Source: an uncultured Flavobacteriales bacterium
Lineage (GTDB): Bacteria; Bacteroidota; Bacteroidia; Palsa-965
DNA: 21,204 nt
Direction: 5' to 3'
Assembly (NCBI GenBank): GCA_946478675.1
Contig: CAMLEF010000035.1
Location: 1-21,204, forward strand
Below the pieces are notes generated by a model. The model did not search any database. It was not told the DNA's origin and saw nothing but the letters and a program-made list of their open reading frames with translations. Made by a program: the position numbers and the translations under genes. Shown here one piece after another: positions 7,255 to 14,757 of this stretch; position 1 is the first letter of the stretch, and each line of letters starts with the position of its first letter.

Positions 7255-8378
7255 GCAGCTTCGAGGGGATTCAGGCGGCGGGTTTTGTTTTCTGCACCTT
7301 TTTTCTTGAGATGCGAGCGCTTGATCAGCCACGGGATCATGATCAGCAGGCACGTGTAGCATCCGGTGATCGCGAACGAGATCGTTACCGGCAGCAATCG
7401 CGTAGCCACCGCCACGCCGATTACGCTCAGCGTTGCGGTATAGATCCACAATACGGTTTTGCGATGGCTCCAGCCGCTGTCGATGAGCAAATGGTGCAGG
7501 TGATTACGGTCGGCGGAGAACGGCGATACACCGCGGGCCGCACGCCAGATGAAAATGCGGAGCGTATCCGAAAGCGCGTAACAGATGATGCCCATTGCAA
7601 CGACCGGCGTGAACATTTGCTGCACGAGCACTGGCGTATCCTGCGCCGGAACGAATTCCACGAATTTGATGGAGAGGATCGACATTACGAGCCCGATGCT
7701 GAGCGAGCCCGAGTCGCCCATGAAAATCTTGGCGGGAGAAAAGTTGAAAATGAGAAATGCACCGAGCGCACCCGCCAGCGAAAAGCCGAGCATGCCCATC
7801 ACGGTGTCGCCGCCATTATAAAACAGCACACCGAAAGCGAGCCCGCCGATCATGCCCACGCCTGCCGCCAGCCCGTCGACGCCGTCAATCAGGTTGAACG
7901 CATTCACGATGACGACATACACGAACAGCGAAAGGAAAATACTGATGCCGAGCGGCAGCTGATTCACGCCGAAAAGCCCGTGCAGGCTGCGAATGCGAAC
8001 CTCTGCCATCAATACCAGGATCATTCCGACGATCACGTGCGCCGCCAGCTTTTTCATCGGTGCCGTGCCGATAATGTCATCTTTTACGCCCACGAAAAAG
8101 AGGATGAGCATGCAGGCCACGACGTACTGGAAATCCTGCGTCCAGCGGCTGAGCAATGCATGATTTTCCTGGTCGTACGGAAACCAGAGCGAGAACGCAA
8201 ACAGCGTCGCCGCGAAAATGATGATTCCGCCGATGGTCGGCACCACGCGCTTGTGCAGCTTGCGGGCGTCACCGGGTTCGTCGAATAAGCGTTTCAGAAA
8301 AGCTACTTTGATCAGCGCCGGCGTAGAAAGCAGCACGACCACAAAAGCCGTTATCAGTGAAAGTAGCAGGTGTACCAT
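7251..8378 (-). CDS. WecA/MraY-like undecaprenyl-phosphate sugar-1-phosphate transferase
   Basis: This 375-residue integral membrane enzyme transfers a HexNAc-1-phosphate from a UDP-sugar to undecaprenyl phosphate, the first step of a surface glycan. About ten membrane segments are visible. Family motifs are the cytoplasmic DD pair (VKDD, about 98-101), NAFNLIDGVDGLA (159-171), IFMGDSGSL (218-226) and HLHHLL (293-298). The HLHH motif favours a WecA-type glycan initiator over MraY. The ATG at 8378 was chosen; a TTG four codons upstream is less likely. Its stop overlaps the ATG of the downstream Wzi/RemB-like gene, so synthesis and surface-assembly genes are translationally coupled. Confidence 0.92.
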   Translation of the reverse strand: MVHLLLSLITAFVVVLLSTPALIKVAFLKRLFDEPGDARKLHKRVVPTIGGIIIFAATLFAFSLWFPYDQENHALLSRWTQDFQYVVACMLILFFVGVKDDIIGTAPMKKLAAHVIVGMILVLMAEVRIRSLHGLFGVNQLPLGISIFLSLFVYVVIVNAFNLIDGVDGLAAGVGMIGGLAFGVLFYNGGDTVMGMLGFSLAGALGAFLIFNFSPAKIFMGDSGSLSIGLVMSILSIKFVEFVPAQDTPVLVQQMFTPVVAMGIICYALSDTLRIFIWRAARGVSPFSADRNHLHHLLIDSGWSHRKTVLWIYTATLSVIGVAVATRLLPVTISFAITGCYTCLLIMIPWLIKRSHLKKKGAENKTRRLNPLEAA

Positions 8379-8437
8379 AATCCTGTTCAAATGTTGATAT
8401 GCAGGGGGTTATCAACGAGCTACCAACAGGTTTTCAA

Positions 8438-8445
8438 CAAAGATA
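8438..8445 (-). promoter_or_regulatory. Possible -7 box upstream of the WecA-like gene
   Basis: On the minus strand this is TATCTTTG, a full match to TAnnTTTG, 60 bp before the ATG at 8378 and just past the stop of the upstream gene. No TTG is found at the expected -33 distance. It could give an internal promoter for the WecA-like/Wzi-like pair, but the match may be chance. Confidence 0.28.
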
Positions 8446-8446
8446 C

Positions 8447-10285
8447 TTATTTCCGGAAGAAGTCGTAGTAGGTGTTTGTCAACGAAGTCCGGGCGGCCAC
8501 ATATACGTAGCTGGTGGGGGAAGAGGTTGCGCTCGTCACCACATTTCTGGATACATATCCTACGGAGATGTTGAAATTGGAAGCGTAGCTCACCATGTAG
8601 CCGATGCGCAGATCGAGATACGTGACGGCGTTCTTCTCGCCCTGTCCCACTTTATAAGATTGTCCGTTCACGGGATAATAAGCGAGGTAATCCGTTTTGA
8701 AAACGTTCTGGCCGTTATTATCCGCATTCACCGAATCAGCGCCGATCGTTGCGGTGGTATAACGGGCCTGCAGGAAGAAGTCGCCGATCTTGTATTGCAG
8801 CGAAGTGCTGATCTCCGTGAAATTCGCGCCGAGCGGATGGGCCAGCGGCTGGTTGTAATGCGTGTACGATTGATCGGGATCGGTGGCAGCGTACGCATAC
8901 GGATTCACGCGGTTGAGCTCGAATTGCAAATGGAGGTGCTTCAGCGTGAACGCATCGAAATATTTTACGCCGAGCTGGAAACCGGTCTTGTGATGCACCG
9001 TTCCTTTTTTCCCGAGATCGTCTGCCATCACCTGGCCGTACAGCCGCAGCGTCCGCAGCAGGTCGAAACGGAACGTGCCGCCGAGCAGGAAGTTGTGGCG
9101 GTCGCTCAGCCCGTACGCCGGCAATGCCGTGAACATGACCGGATCGAGATACGCGAGGGTAAGCGATTGCTTGTTCTTGTCGTCCGCGGCCGTCCAGATC
9201 AATCCCTGGAAAAGCGAGATCTCTCCTATCCTGCCGATCTTCATGGCGAGCTGCTGGAAGGAAGCGGCTTTCTTCTGGTAAAGATGCTCGGTACCGACGG
9301 GAATCGGCGCATTCACCCGCAGGTTCATCAGCGAAGCATAGATCGCGGAATACTGGAACAGCTTATCGGGGCCGAACCAACCGGTGAATCGCGCGAACGG
9401 ATAATTGAAGCCGTTATCGGAAAGCAGCAGTGAACGGTAACCGTCGCCGACGAAGAATTTTCCGCTGCCGAGCTGCACGTTGAAAAAGCGGCAGGGCGAA
9501 TATGAAATGTAACCGCTCGCCGAAGCGAAGTCGTAACCTGTTTTCTTGAACGTTTTCCAGCGGCCCTGACCGGGAATAACCTGCGTCGCATTCGCGTAGT
9601 CGGCGATGTATTGCGGGAAGAACGCCTGGTTTTCCCAGAAGGAAGTTTCAAAAGATACTTTGCTGCCGATATCGCCGTGCGCCGTTATGCCGCGGGTGTT
9701 GATGTAGAACTGCGAAGACGAAGTGTCGTCGTTCACATTCATGTACTGCATGTTCAGCAGCGGATCGATGTACAAATGAAAAACTGGCTCCTCGTTCTGC
9801 GGCTGACGTTCCACCTGCAAAAGGCTCTGGTAATTGTGATACCGTCGCACCCATCGCACGAAGCCGTTGCCGTGATCGTTCCAAAGATTGCCGTACACAT
9901 CACGACCGTTATTCTGATCGATCACGTTTTTCCGCAGCGGGTGTCCCTGCTCGATCCACGGGCGCATGGAAGTTTGCATGGGAAACGACGCCGCCAGGAT
10001 GTCATCGAAAATTCCACCGGGAACATTAGCAGTATCCGCAGCGCGATTGAGCATCGTGTCGGCATCGTAACGGAAGAAGTTTCCATCGAGCAGGAAACCT
10101 TTATTCTTCACCATCTGCGCTTCGCTCTCCTGGATCCATTCGTAATTCAACGGAACGCCGGCTTGCTGCGCGAAAGAGTATTCCGGCAATAGCAGGAGAA
10201 TAAAAATAACCACGGAGACACGGAGGCACGGAGAACTGATTCTCCAGTGCTTTTTTCTCTGTGTCCCCGTGTCTCCGTGGTTCAA
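8447..10285 (-). CDS. Wzi/RemB-like outer-membrane beta-barrel protein (copy 2)
   Basis: A protein of up to 612 residues paralogous to the one at 5557-7254, sharing VIPGxG, GDGYRSLLLSD, PLAHPLGANF and an aromatic C-terminus (YYDFFRK). It should be a barrel in the outer membrane involved in polysaccharide or motility-related surface structures. The start is unusual: there is no in-frame ATG. The available initiators are a TTG at 10285, giving a 40-residue signal peptide with an RKK n-region and SFAQ cleavage end, and a GTG at 10213, giving a short uncharged one. Both lie within or immediately beside an octamer inverted repeat at 10208-10282, so inserted repeat DNA encodes the N-terminus. It follows fcl, and the WecA-like gene begins 68 bp after its end. 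Confidence 0.8.
   Translation of the reverse strand: MNHGDTGTQRKKHWRISSPCLRVSVVIFILLLLPEYSFAQQAGVPLNYEWIQESEAQMVKNKGFLLDGNFFRYDADTMLNRAADTANVPGGIFDDILAASFPMQTSMRPWIEQGHPLRKNVIDQNNGRDVYGNLWNDHGNGFVRWVRRYHNYQSLLQVERQPQNEEPVFHLYIDPLLNMQYMNVNDDTSSSQFYINTRGITAHGDIGSKVSFETSFWENQAFFPQYIADYANATQVIPGQGRWKTFKKTGYDFASASGYISYSPCRFFNVQLGSGKFFVGDGYRSLLLSDNGFNYPFARFTGWFGPDKLFQYSAIYASLMNLRVNAPIPVGTEHLYQKKAASFQQLAMKIGRIGEISLFQGLIWTAADDKNKQSLTLAYLDPVMFTALPAYGLSDRHNFLLGGTFRFDLLRTLRLYGQVMADDLGKKGTVHHKTGFQLGVKYFDAFTLKHLHLQFELNRVNPYAYAATDPDQSYTHYNQPLAHPLGANFTEISTSLQYKIGDFFLQARYTTATIGADSVNADNNGQNVFKTDYLAYYPVNGQSYKVGQGEKNAVTYLDLRIGYMVSYASNFNISVGYVSRNVVTSATSSPTSYVYVAARTSLTNTYYDFFRK
10208..10282. repeat. Imperfect inverted repeat of CACGGAGA octamers
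   Basis: The left arm (10208-10235) contains CACGGAGA, CACGGAGG, CACGGAGA in tandem. The right arm (10255-10282) is its reverse complement with three mismatches in 28 bases, including a perfect outer 15 bp. The 19-base spacer is at 10236-10254. A near-identical single copy lies at 16254-16280 (first 26 bases identical). From memory, such octamers are dispersed in many bacterial genomes and often appear as spurious protein N-termini. Here it separates fcl from the signal peptide of the Wzi/RemB-like gene. Confidence 0.85.
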
Positions 10286-10302
10286 TTTTGTGTGTTTAGG
10301 AT

Positions 10303-11268
10303 TTACGCTTCGCGCAGCACGTGTTTCCCGGAAAGCTCCGTATCGAACAGGCTTTTTACGTCGGCGTACACGCGCTGGATGCCTTCTTCGAGCGAAATGC
10401 GGTGGTTCCAGCCGAGGCTGTGCAGCTTCGTGACATCCGTGAGCTTGCGCGGCGTACCGTCGGGCTTGGAAAGATCATTGCGGATCTCGCCGGTATAGCC
10501 GACAATCTTCTTGATGAGCAGCGCCAGGTCGCCGATGCTGATGTCGGTGCCGGTGCCGATATTCAAAAATCCGGCTTCGTTCCAGTTCAGCATCACGTGT
10601 ACGCAGGCGTCGGCCATGTCTTCCACGTGCAGGAATTCGCGGAGCGGTTTGCCGGTGCCCCACATTTCTACGAAAGGCGCATTCGTCGCTTTGGCATCGT
10701 GGAATTTCCGGAGCAATGCCGGCAGCACATGCGAATTGTTGAGGTCGTAATTATCGTTCGGGCCGTAGAGGTTCGTCGGCATCACGCTCACGAAATTGCA
10801 GCCGTACTGCGAACGATAAGCATCACACATTTTGATGCCGGCAATTTTCGCGATGGCGTACGGTTCGTTCGTCTGCTCGAGCGCGCCGGTCAATAAATAT
10901 TCTTCTTTCAGCGGTTGCGGCGCCAGTTTCGGGTAAATGCAGGTGGAGCCGAGAAAGAGCAGCTTCTTCACGCCGTTCTCGTAAGCCGAATGGATCACAT
11001 TCGACTGGATCATCAGGTTGTCGTAAAGGAACGAGCCGCGATACGTGTTGTTGGCGTGGATGCCGCCGACTTTCGCCGCTGCGAGAAAAACGTATTCGGG
11101 TTTTTCTTTCGCGAAAAATTCTGCGACAGCAGCCTGGTTGCGCAGGTCGAGCTCCGAAGAAGTACGTGTGATGAAATTGGAATAACCGCGCTGCTGCAAA
11201 TTCCGCAGCATGGCCGAACCCGCCATTCCCCGATGGCCCGCAATGTAAATCCTGGCGTTCTTTTCCAT
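10303..11268 (-). CDS. fcl: GDP-L-fucose synthase
   Basis: This enzyme performs the epimerisation and NADPH-dependent reduction of GDP-4-keto-6-deoxymannose to GDP-L-fucose. At 321 residues it has the usual length. It shows a short-chain dehydrogenase Rossmann fold with IAGHRGMAGSA (9-19) for NADPH binding and the catalytic S108 (LGSTCIYP), Y137 and K141 (YAIAK). It lies 53 bp downstream of gmd, which makes its substrate, so the two form a GDP-fucose pathway. The product would feed the surface glycan implied by the downstream WecA-like and Wzi/RemB-like genes. Also known as wcaG. Confidence 0.97.
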   Translation of the reverse strand: MEKNARIYIAGHRGMAGSAMLRNLQQRGYSNFITRTSSELDLRNQAAVAEFFAKEKPEYVFLAAAKVGGIHANNTYRGSFLYDNLMIQSNVIHSAYENGVKKLLFLGSTCIYPKLAPQPLKEEYLLTGALEQTNEPYAIAKIAGIKMCDAYRSQYGCNFVSVMPTNLYGPNDNYDLNNSHVLPALLRKFHDAKATNAPFVEMWGTGKPLREFLHVEDMADACVHVMLNWNEAGFLNIGTGTDISIGDLALLIKKIVGYTGEIRNDLSKPDGTPRKLTDVTKLHSLGWNHRISLEEGIQRVYADVKSLFDTELSGKHVLREA

Positions 11269-11321
11269 TTGAAAACAGCGGGCCGACCATCAGCCGACCC
11301 GTAAAATTTTTTCCGTGAAAA

Positions 11322-12410
11322 TTACTCGTGGAACGAATTGATCTCGTGACCGCCTTCGAGCAGGTATTTGTCGCGCTCGAAGAGTTTCATGTCGGAAGCG
11401 ACCATTTCTTTCACGAGCTCTTCGACCGAATGTTTCGGTTCCCAGCCGAGCACTTTTTTCGCTTTGGAAGCGTCGCCGACGAGCAGGTCGACTTCCGCCG
11501 GGCGGAAATATTTCGGATCGATCTCCACGAGTGATTTGCCGGTGGAAACGTCGTAGCCTTTTTCATCGGCGCCGGAGCCTTTCCATTCGAGCGTGATGCC
11601 GACTTCGCGGAACGCCCATTCGACGAACGTGCGCACGGCGATCTTCTTGCCGGTGGCGAGCACGAAATCATCGGGCTTGTCCTGCTGCAGCATCAGCCAC
11701 ATGCCTTCCACGTAATCGCGGGCATGGCCCCAGTCGCGTTCGGCGTCGAGGTTGCCGAGGAAGAGTTTCCCCTGCAGCCCGAGACGAATGCGTGCGGCGG
11801 CGCGGGTAATTTTTCGCGTGACGAACGTCTCGCCGCGGATCGGGCTTTCGTGGTTGAAGAGAATGCCGTTGCAGGCGAACATGTTGTACGCTTCACGGTA
11901 GTTTTTCGTGATCCAGAACGCGTAAAGCTTCGCAACGCCATACGGGCTGCGCGGATAAAAGGGCGTCGTTTCTTTTTGCGGGATCTCCTGCACGAGCCCG
12001 TAAAGCTCGGAGGTGGAAGCCTGGTAGAAACGCGTTTTGTTTTCGAGACGGAGAATGCGGATCGCTTCGAGCAGGCGGAGCGTTCCGAGCGCATCGGAGT
12101 TGGCCGTGTATTCGGGCGTTTCGAAAGAAACTTTCACGTGCGATTGCGCCGCGAGGTTGTAGATCTCGTCGGGCTGCACTTCCTGTACGATGCGGATGAG
12201 GTTGGTCGAATCGGTCAGATCGCCGTAATGCAGGAAGAACGGACGGCCTTTCTCGTGCGGATCATGGTAGAGGTGATCGATACGATGCGTGTTGAACAAT
12301 GAGCTGCGGCGTTTGATGCCGTGCACCGTGTATCCTTTCTGCAGCAGCATTTCTGCCAGGTAAGCGCCATCCTGCCCGGTTACCCCGGTGATCAGTGCTG
12401 TTTTCGCCAT
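11322..12410 (-). CDS. gmd: GDP-mannose 4,6-dehydratase
   Basis: Gmd converts GDP-mannose to GDP-4-keto-6-deoxymannose, the committed step toward GDP-fucose and related sugars. The 362-residue protein has the NADP-binding [12 protein letters not shown] (9-20), the [15 protein letters not shown] segment typical of Gmd, the catalytic region ASTSELYG (131-138) and the Y157-x3-K161 pair (SPYGVAK). The length is normal and the start is a clear ATG. It precedes fcl and follows cysQ by 56 bp on the same strand. It is probably cytoplasmic and co-transcribed with fcl. Confidence 0.98.
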   Translation of the reverse strand: MAKTALITGVTGQDGAYLAEMLLQKGYTVHGIKRRSSLFNTHRIDHLYHDPHEKGRPFFLHYGDLTDSTNLIRIVQEVQPDEIYNLAAQSHVKVSFETPEYTANSDALGTLRLLEAIRILRLENKTRFYQASTSELYGLVQEIPQKETTPFYPRSPYGVAKLYAFWITKNYREAYNMFACNGILFNHESPIRGETFVTRKITRAAARIRLGLQGKLFLGNLDAERDWGHARDYVEGMWLMLQQDKPDDFVLATGKKIAVRTFVEWAFREVGITLEWKGSGADEKGYDVSTGKSLVEIDPKYFRPAEVDLLVGDASKAKKVLGWEPKHSVEELVKEMVASDMKLFERDKYLLEGGHEINSFHE

Positions 12411-12466
12411 AATTCAGAATTGAAAAGACAATTTTACGAAGAATTTCCCGGCTTTCCGGAGAGGAT

Positions 12467-13318
12467 TCAGGCCTCCACGCCGGGCGCCAGCGCAAGGAAC
12501 CAGCCGTTGCGCAATTCTTCACGGTTGTAACGCATCGGGTCTTTCGACGGCCAGCAGAGCACTTTCCCTCCTGCCGCTTCCAGCACCGCCTGTCCTGCGG
12601 CCGTGTCCCATTCCATCGTCGGGGCGAAACGCGGGTAGCTGTGCGCTTTCCCTTCGGCGAGCAGGCAGAATTTCAGCGAGCTTCCTGCAGCGACAAAGTC
12701 CACTTCGCCGTGCATTCGTCGCTGGTCGTTGACGTACGCTTCGGTTTCCGGGGAAGCATGCGAGCGGCTGCCGACGATGGTGAACGTTGCGGGAAGCGGC
12801 TGCAACGGAATGTTGAGATCGCTGCGCCACATTTCGCGTGTGCCCCATTGTTTGAGCACCAGTTCCGGATCTTCCATGACGCCTGTCGTGAAAGCTTCTC
12901 CTTCGGCAACCGTTCCGTAATACAACGTTTTCGTCACGGGAACGTACACGATTCCCATCGTCACTTTTCCTTCTTCCGCGAGTGCGATATTCACGGTGAA
13001 TTCGCCGTTGCGCTTGATGAACTCTTTCGTTCCGTCGAGCGGATCCACGATCCAGCATTGCTTCCAGCTGCGGCGATCGGAGTAAGAATGATTCTTCGCG
13101 TCTTCTTCGCTGAGCACAGGAATCTTCGTAACCGAAAGCTCAGATGCAATGATCTCGTGCGCGGCTTTGTCGGCCAGCGTCAGCGGGGAATCGTCGGCTT
13201 TCATCTCCACGCCGAAGTCGGCGGAGTTATAGATGTCCATGATCGCTTTCCCGGCGCGGATGGCAGCAGCGACGGCGATCTTACGCCATTCAGAGGCATT
13301 CAAAACAGTTTGCGGCAT
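12467..13318 (-). CDS. cysQ: 3'(2'),5'-bisphosphate nucleotidase CysQ
   Basis: CysQ is a Mg-dependent phosphatase of the inositol-monophosphatase superfamily that removes the 3'-phosphate from PAP (and PAPS), the by-product of sulfate reduction and sulfation. The 283-residue protein carries the metal-binding EE pair (LSEEDA, about 71-72), WIVDPLDGTKEF (89-100) and the C-terminal MEWDTAAGQAVLEAAGG. Its ATG overlaps the TAA of the frame-corrected toxin reading frame by one base (TAATG), so its translation may once have been coupled to the toxin-antitoxin pair. Functionally it links to the adenylylsulfate kinase gene at the right end of the window, though about 8 kb away and on the opposite strand. 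Confidence 0.93.
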   Translation of the reverse strand: MPQTVLNASEWRKIAVAAAIRAGKAIMDIYNSADFGVEMKADDSPLTLADKAAHEIIASELSVTKIPVLSEEDAKNHSYSDRRSWKQCWIVDPLDGTKEFIKRNGEFTVNIALAEEGKVTMGIVYVPVTKTLYYGTVAEGEAFTTGVMEDPELVLKQWGTREMWRSDLNIPLQPLPATFTIVGSRSHASPETEAYVNDQRRMHGEVDFVAAGSSLKFCLLAEGKAHSYPRFAPTMEWDTAAGQAVLEAAGGKVLCWPSKDPMRYNREELRNGWFLALAPGVEA

Positions 13319-13601
13319 TACAGGTTTAGTTTCTTTTTGCTTCTTGCGGCGTGTGCCACAGCGTAGATTACGATTTCCTCTGCTCGAACGGAGAAATAAA
13401 GGAGATAAGGAACCTCGCCAGCGAAACGACTCTTAGTCTTTTATACCGCGACCGAAAAGACCTGGGATAACCCAGCAGGTATGCACATGCGGTGTCGAGT
13501 TCTGTCAGGAAATCTTCTCCTAATCCTTCGCGCTGTTCTTCATACCATTCATAAGTTTCCTGTACATCTCTCGCTGCAGAGGACCTGAACTTAAGTTGCA
13601 T
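13318..13601 (-). pseudogene. ParE/RelE-type toxin gene broken by a one-base frameshift
   Basis: The ATG at 13601 opens a ParE-like toxin (MQLKFRSSAARDVQETYEWY, then EEQREGLGEDF), but this frame stops at 13368 after 77 residues with a tail unlike the family. In the neighbouring frame the expected family C-terminus continues: PYLLYFSV, then EEIVIYAVAHAARSKKK, ending in TAA at 13318-13320. Adding one base near 13407-13412 (minus strand TTCCTT) would join the halves into a 94-residue toxin containing RFPYLLYF, normal for ParE. The site does not fit a slippery heptamer, so I read it as a deletion or a sequencing error. The antitoxin lies 7 bp upstream and looks intact. Confidence 0.8.
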
Positions 13602-13608
13602 AAACTCT

Positions 13609-13848
13609 TCAGCGGATCTTTGTGCGATTCCGGACTTTCTTCTTCACTTCTTCCCAGGAATAAGATTTTTCCAACCCGGCTTTATCGCGTGCAAGCCGTT
13701 CATCCAGCATTTTTTTATGCTCTTCCGGGATCTCCACTTCCGAATGCAAATGCGTATACACAATACTGTAAAGCGCCTGCAGTACATCCTCGTCCTCGAC
13801 CTTCCCGATCGCGTTCTTCAGCTTGGTTTTTAATGCGGCTTTCGTCAT
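13609..13848 (-). CDS. Antitoxin of a ParE/RelE-type toxin-antitoxin pair
   Basis: A 79-residue, highly charged, probably largely helical protein. Its end, AGLEKSYSWEEVKKKVRNR, resembles the toxin-binding tail of small addiction-module proteins that precede ParE-like toxins in Bacteroidota; the N-terminal part (KTKLKNAIGKVEDEDVLQALYSIV) fits the same type. It starts 21 bp after the end of the half-length aldehyde dehydrogenase gene and is followed by the toxin after 7 bp, the usual antitoxin-first order. Such pairs usually repress their own promoter. A TATATTTA sequence just upstream is close to a -7 box but lacks a partner. The family match is from memory. Confidence 0.8.
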   Translation of the reverse strand: MTKAALKTKLKNAIGKVEDEDVLQALYSIVYTHLHSEVEIPEEHKKMLDERLARDKAGLEKSYSWEEVKKKVRNRTKIR

Positions 13849-13869
13849 CTTATAAATATACGGATTTGA

Positions 13870-14751
13870 TCAGTATTTCCCTCCTCCGACGCCGATCTGC
13901 TCAATGGGATGCCACGTCGTTTTGATTTCCTGCGTGTCGAGGATGAGATACGGCGATTGGCCTTCCGCCTTCGTCCAGTCGTGATCGTAAACGAAAACGC
14001 GTTTCACATTCACGACCGCCTGCTCCTGCGCGGATTTCACCGGCGACTGATCTTCTGCGGCGAACACGAGCGCATTCACGTCCATATGCGAAGACATGTG
14101 CGGCAGCAGCTCGGAAATTTTTCCGGTGAGGATGTTCACCACGCCGCCGGGAACGTCCGATGTCGCCAGCACTTCGCCGAACGTTACCGAACAAAGCGGC
14201 AGCTTTTCAGAAGCGAGCACGACGCACGTATTGCCACCCGCAATCACAGGTGCAATCACCGAAACGAGCCCGAGCAGCGAAGTCGACTGCGGAGCAACGA
14301 TCGCTACTACGCCCGTCGGTTCCGGCACGGAGAAATTGAAATGCGACGACTGCACCGGGTTTACCGTGCTGAAAAGCTGCTGGAATTTATCGCACCAGCC
14401 CGCGTAGTAAACGAGACGATCGATCGAAGCCGTCACTTCTTTTTCTGCATTCGCTTTCGAATTGCCCTGCAGCACGAGCTCGTCGATGAACTGCGTTTTG
14501 CGGCCTTCGAGAATTTCGGCGATGCGGTACAGGATCTGGCTGCGGTTGTAAGCGTTGCGCCCGCTCCATCCCGCAAATGCGCCGCGCGCTGCGACAACCG
14601 CATTGCGAAAATCTTTTCTCGACGAAAGACAAACGTTCGCCAGCACATTTTTCTTTTTATCCTCCAGCGCGTAATAGCGGCCGGATTCCGTGCGCGGGAA
14701 TTGTCCGCCGATGTACAGCTTGTATGTTTTCAAAACGTTGATGCGTTCCAT
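13870..14751 (-). CDS. Half-length, catalytically degenerate aldehyde dehydrogenase homologue
   Basis: A 293-residue protein related to the N-terminal NAD-binding half of aldehyde dehydrogenases. Alignment by eye with its upstream neighbour shows YIGGQFPRTESGRYYALED for FIDGEFVKPSCGKYFATVN, VAPQSTSLLGL for IPWNFPLLMAA, and VVLASE for VVLKPAE. The catalytic asparagine and the cofactor-binding lysine are therefore lost. The protein ends soon after LTG, with its own tail (EIKTTWHP), and has no ELGGK glutamate and no catalytic cysteine domain. It starts 6 bp after the full-length gene, so both are co-expressed. It reads as a maintained gene rather than simple decay. A regulatory or structural partner of the full enzyme is my inference. 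Confidence 0.85.
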   Translation of the reverse strand: MERINVLKTYKLYIGGQFPRTESGRYYALEDKKKNVLANVCLSSRKDFRNAVVAARGAFAGWSGRNAYNRSQILYRIAEILEGRKTQFIDELVLQGNSKANAEKEVTASIDRLVYYAGWCDKFQQLFSTVNPVQSSHFNFSVPEPTGVVAIVAPQSTSLLGLVSVIAPVIAGGNTCVVLASEKLPLCSVTFGEVLATSDVPGGVVNILTGKISELLPHMSSHMDVNALVFAAEDQSPVKSAQEQAVVNVKRVFVYDHDWTKAEGQSPYLILDTQEIKTTWHPIEQIGVGGGKY

Positions 14752-14757
14752 GGCGTA

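Noticed and set aside
7255..7449. 65-residue N-terminal extension of the first Wzi/RemB-like protein
   Set aside because: It would lie inside the WecA-like gene in another frame. The ATG at 7254 directly precedes a good signal peptide and overlaps the upstream stop as ATGA.
7221..8288. 355-codon open frame on the plus strand
   Set aside because: It lies wholly opposite the well-supported WecA-like gene, its product is dominated by Arg, His, Asp and Glu, and no family motif is visible. It is an antisense shadow of a GC-rich gene.
8409..8438. TTATCAAC and TTTTCAAC sequences resembling DnaA boxes
   Set aside because: Neither fits the TTATCCACA consensus well, there are only two, and the neighbourhood is a polysaccharide locus with no replication genes.
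13405..13414. Programmed ribosomal frameshift in the toxin gene
   Set aside because: The zero-frame context AGG TTC CTT is not a slippery X-XXY-YYZ heptamer and I saw no stimulating hairpin immediately downstream, so a deletion or sequencing error is simpler.
13849..13862. TATATTTA as the autoregulated promoter of the toxin-antitoxin pair
   Set aside because: One mismatch to the -7 consensus and no -33 element within range; the genes may simply be read from the deoC operon.
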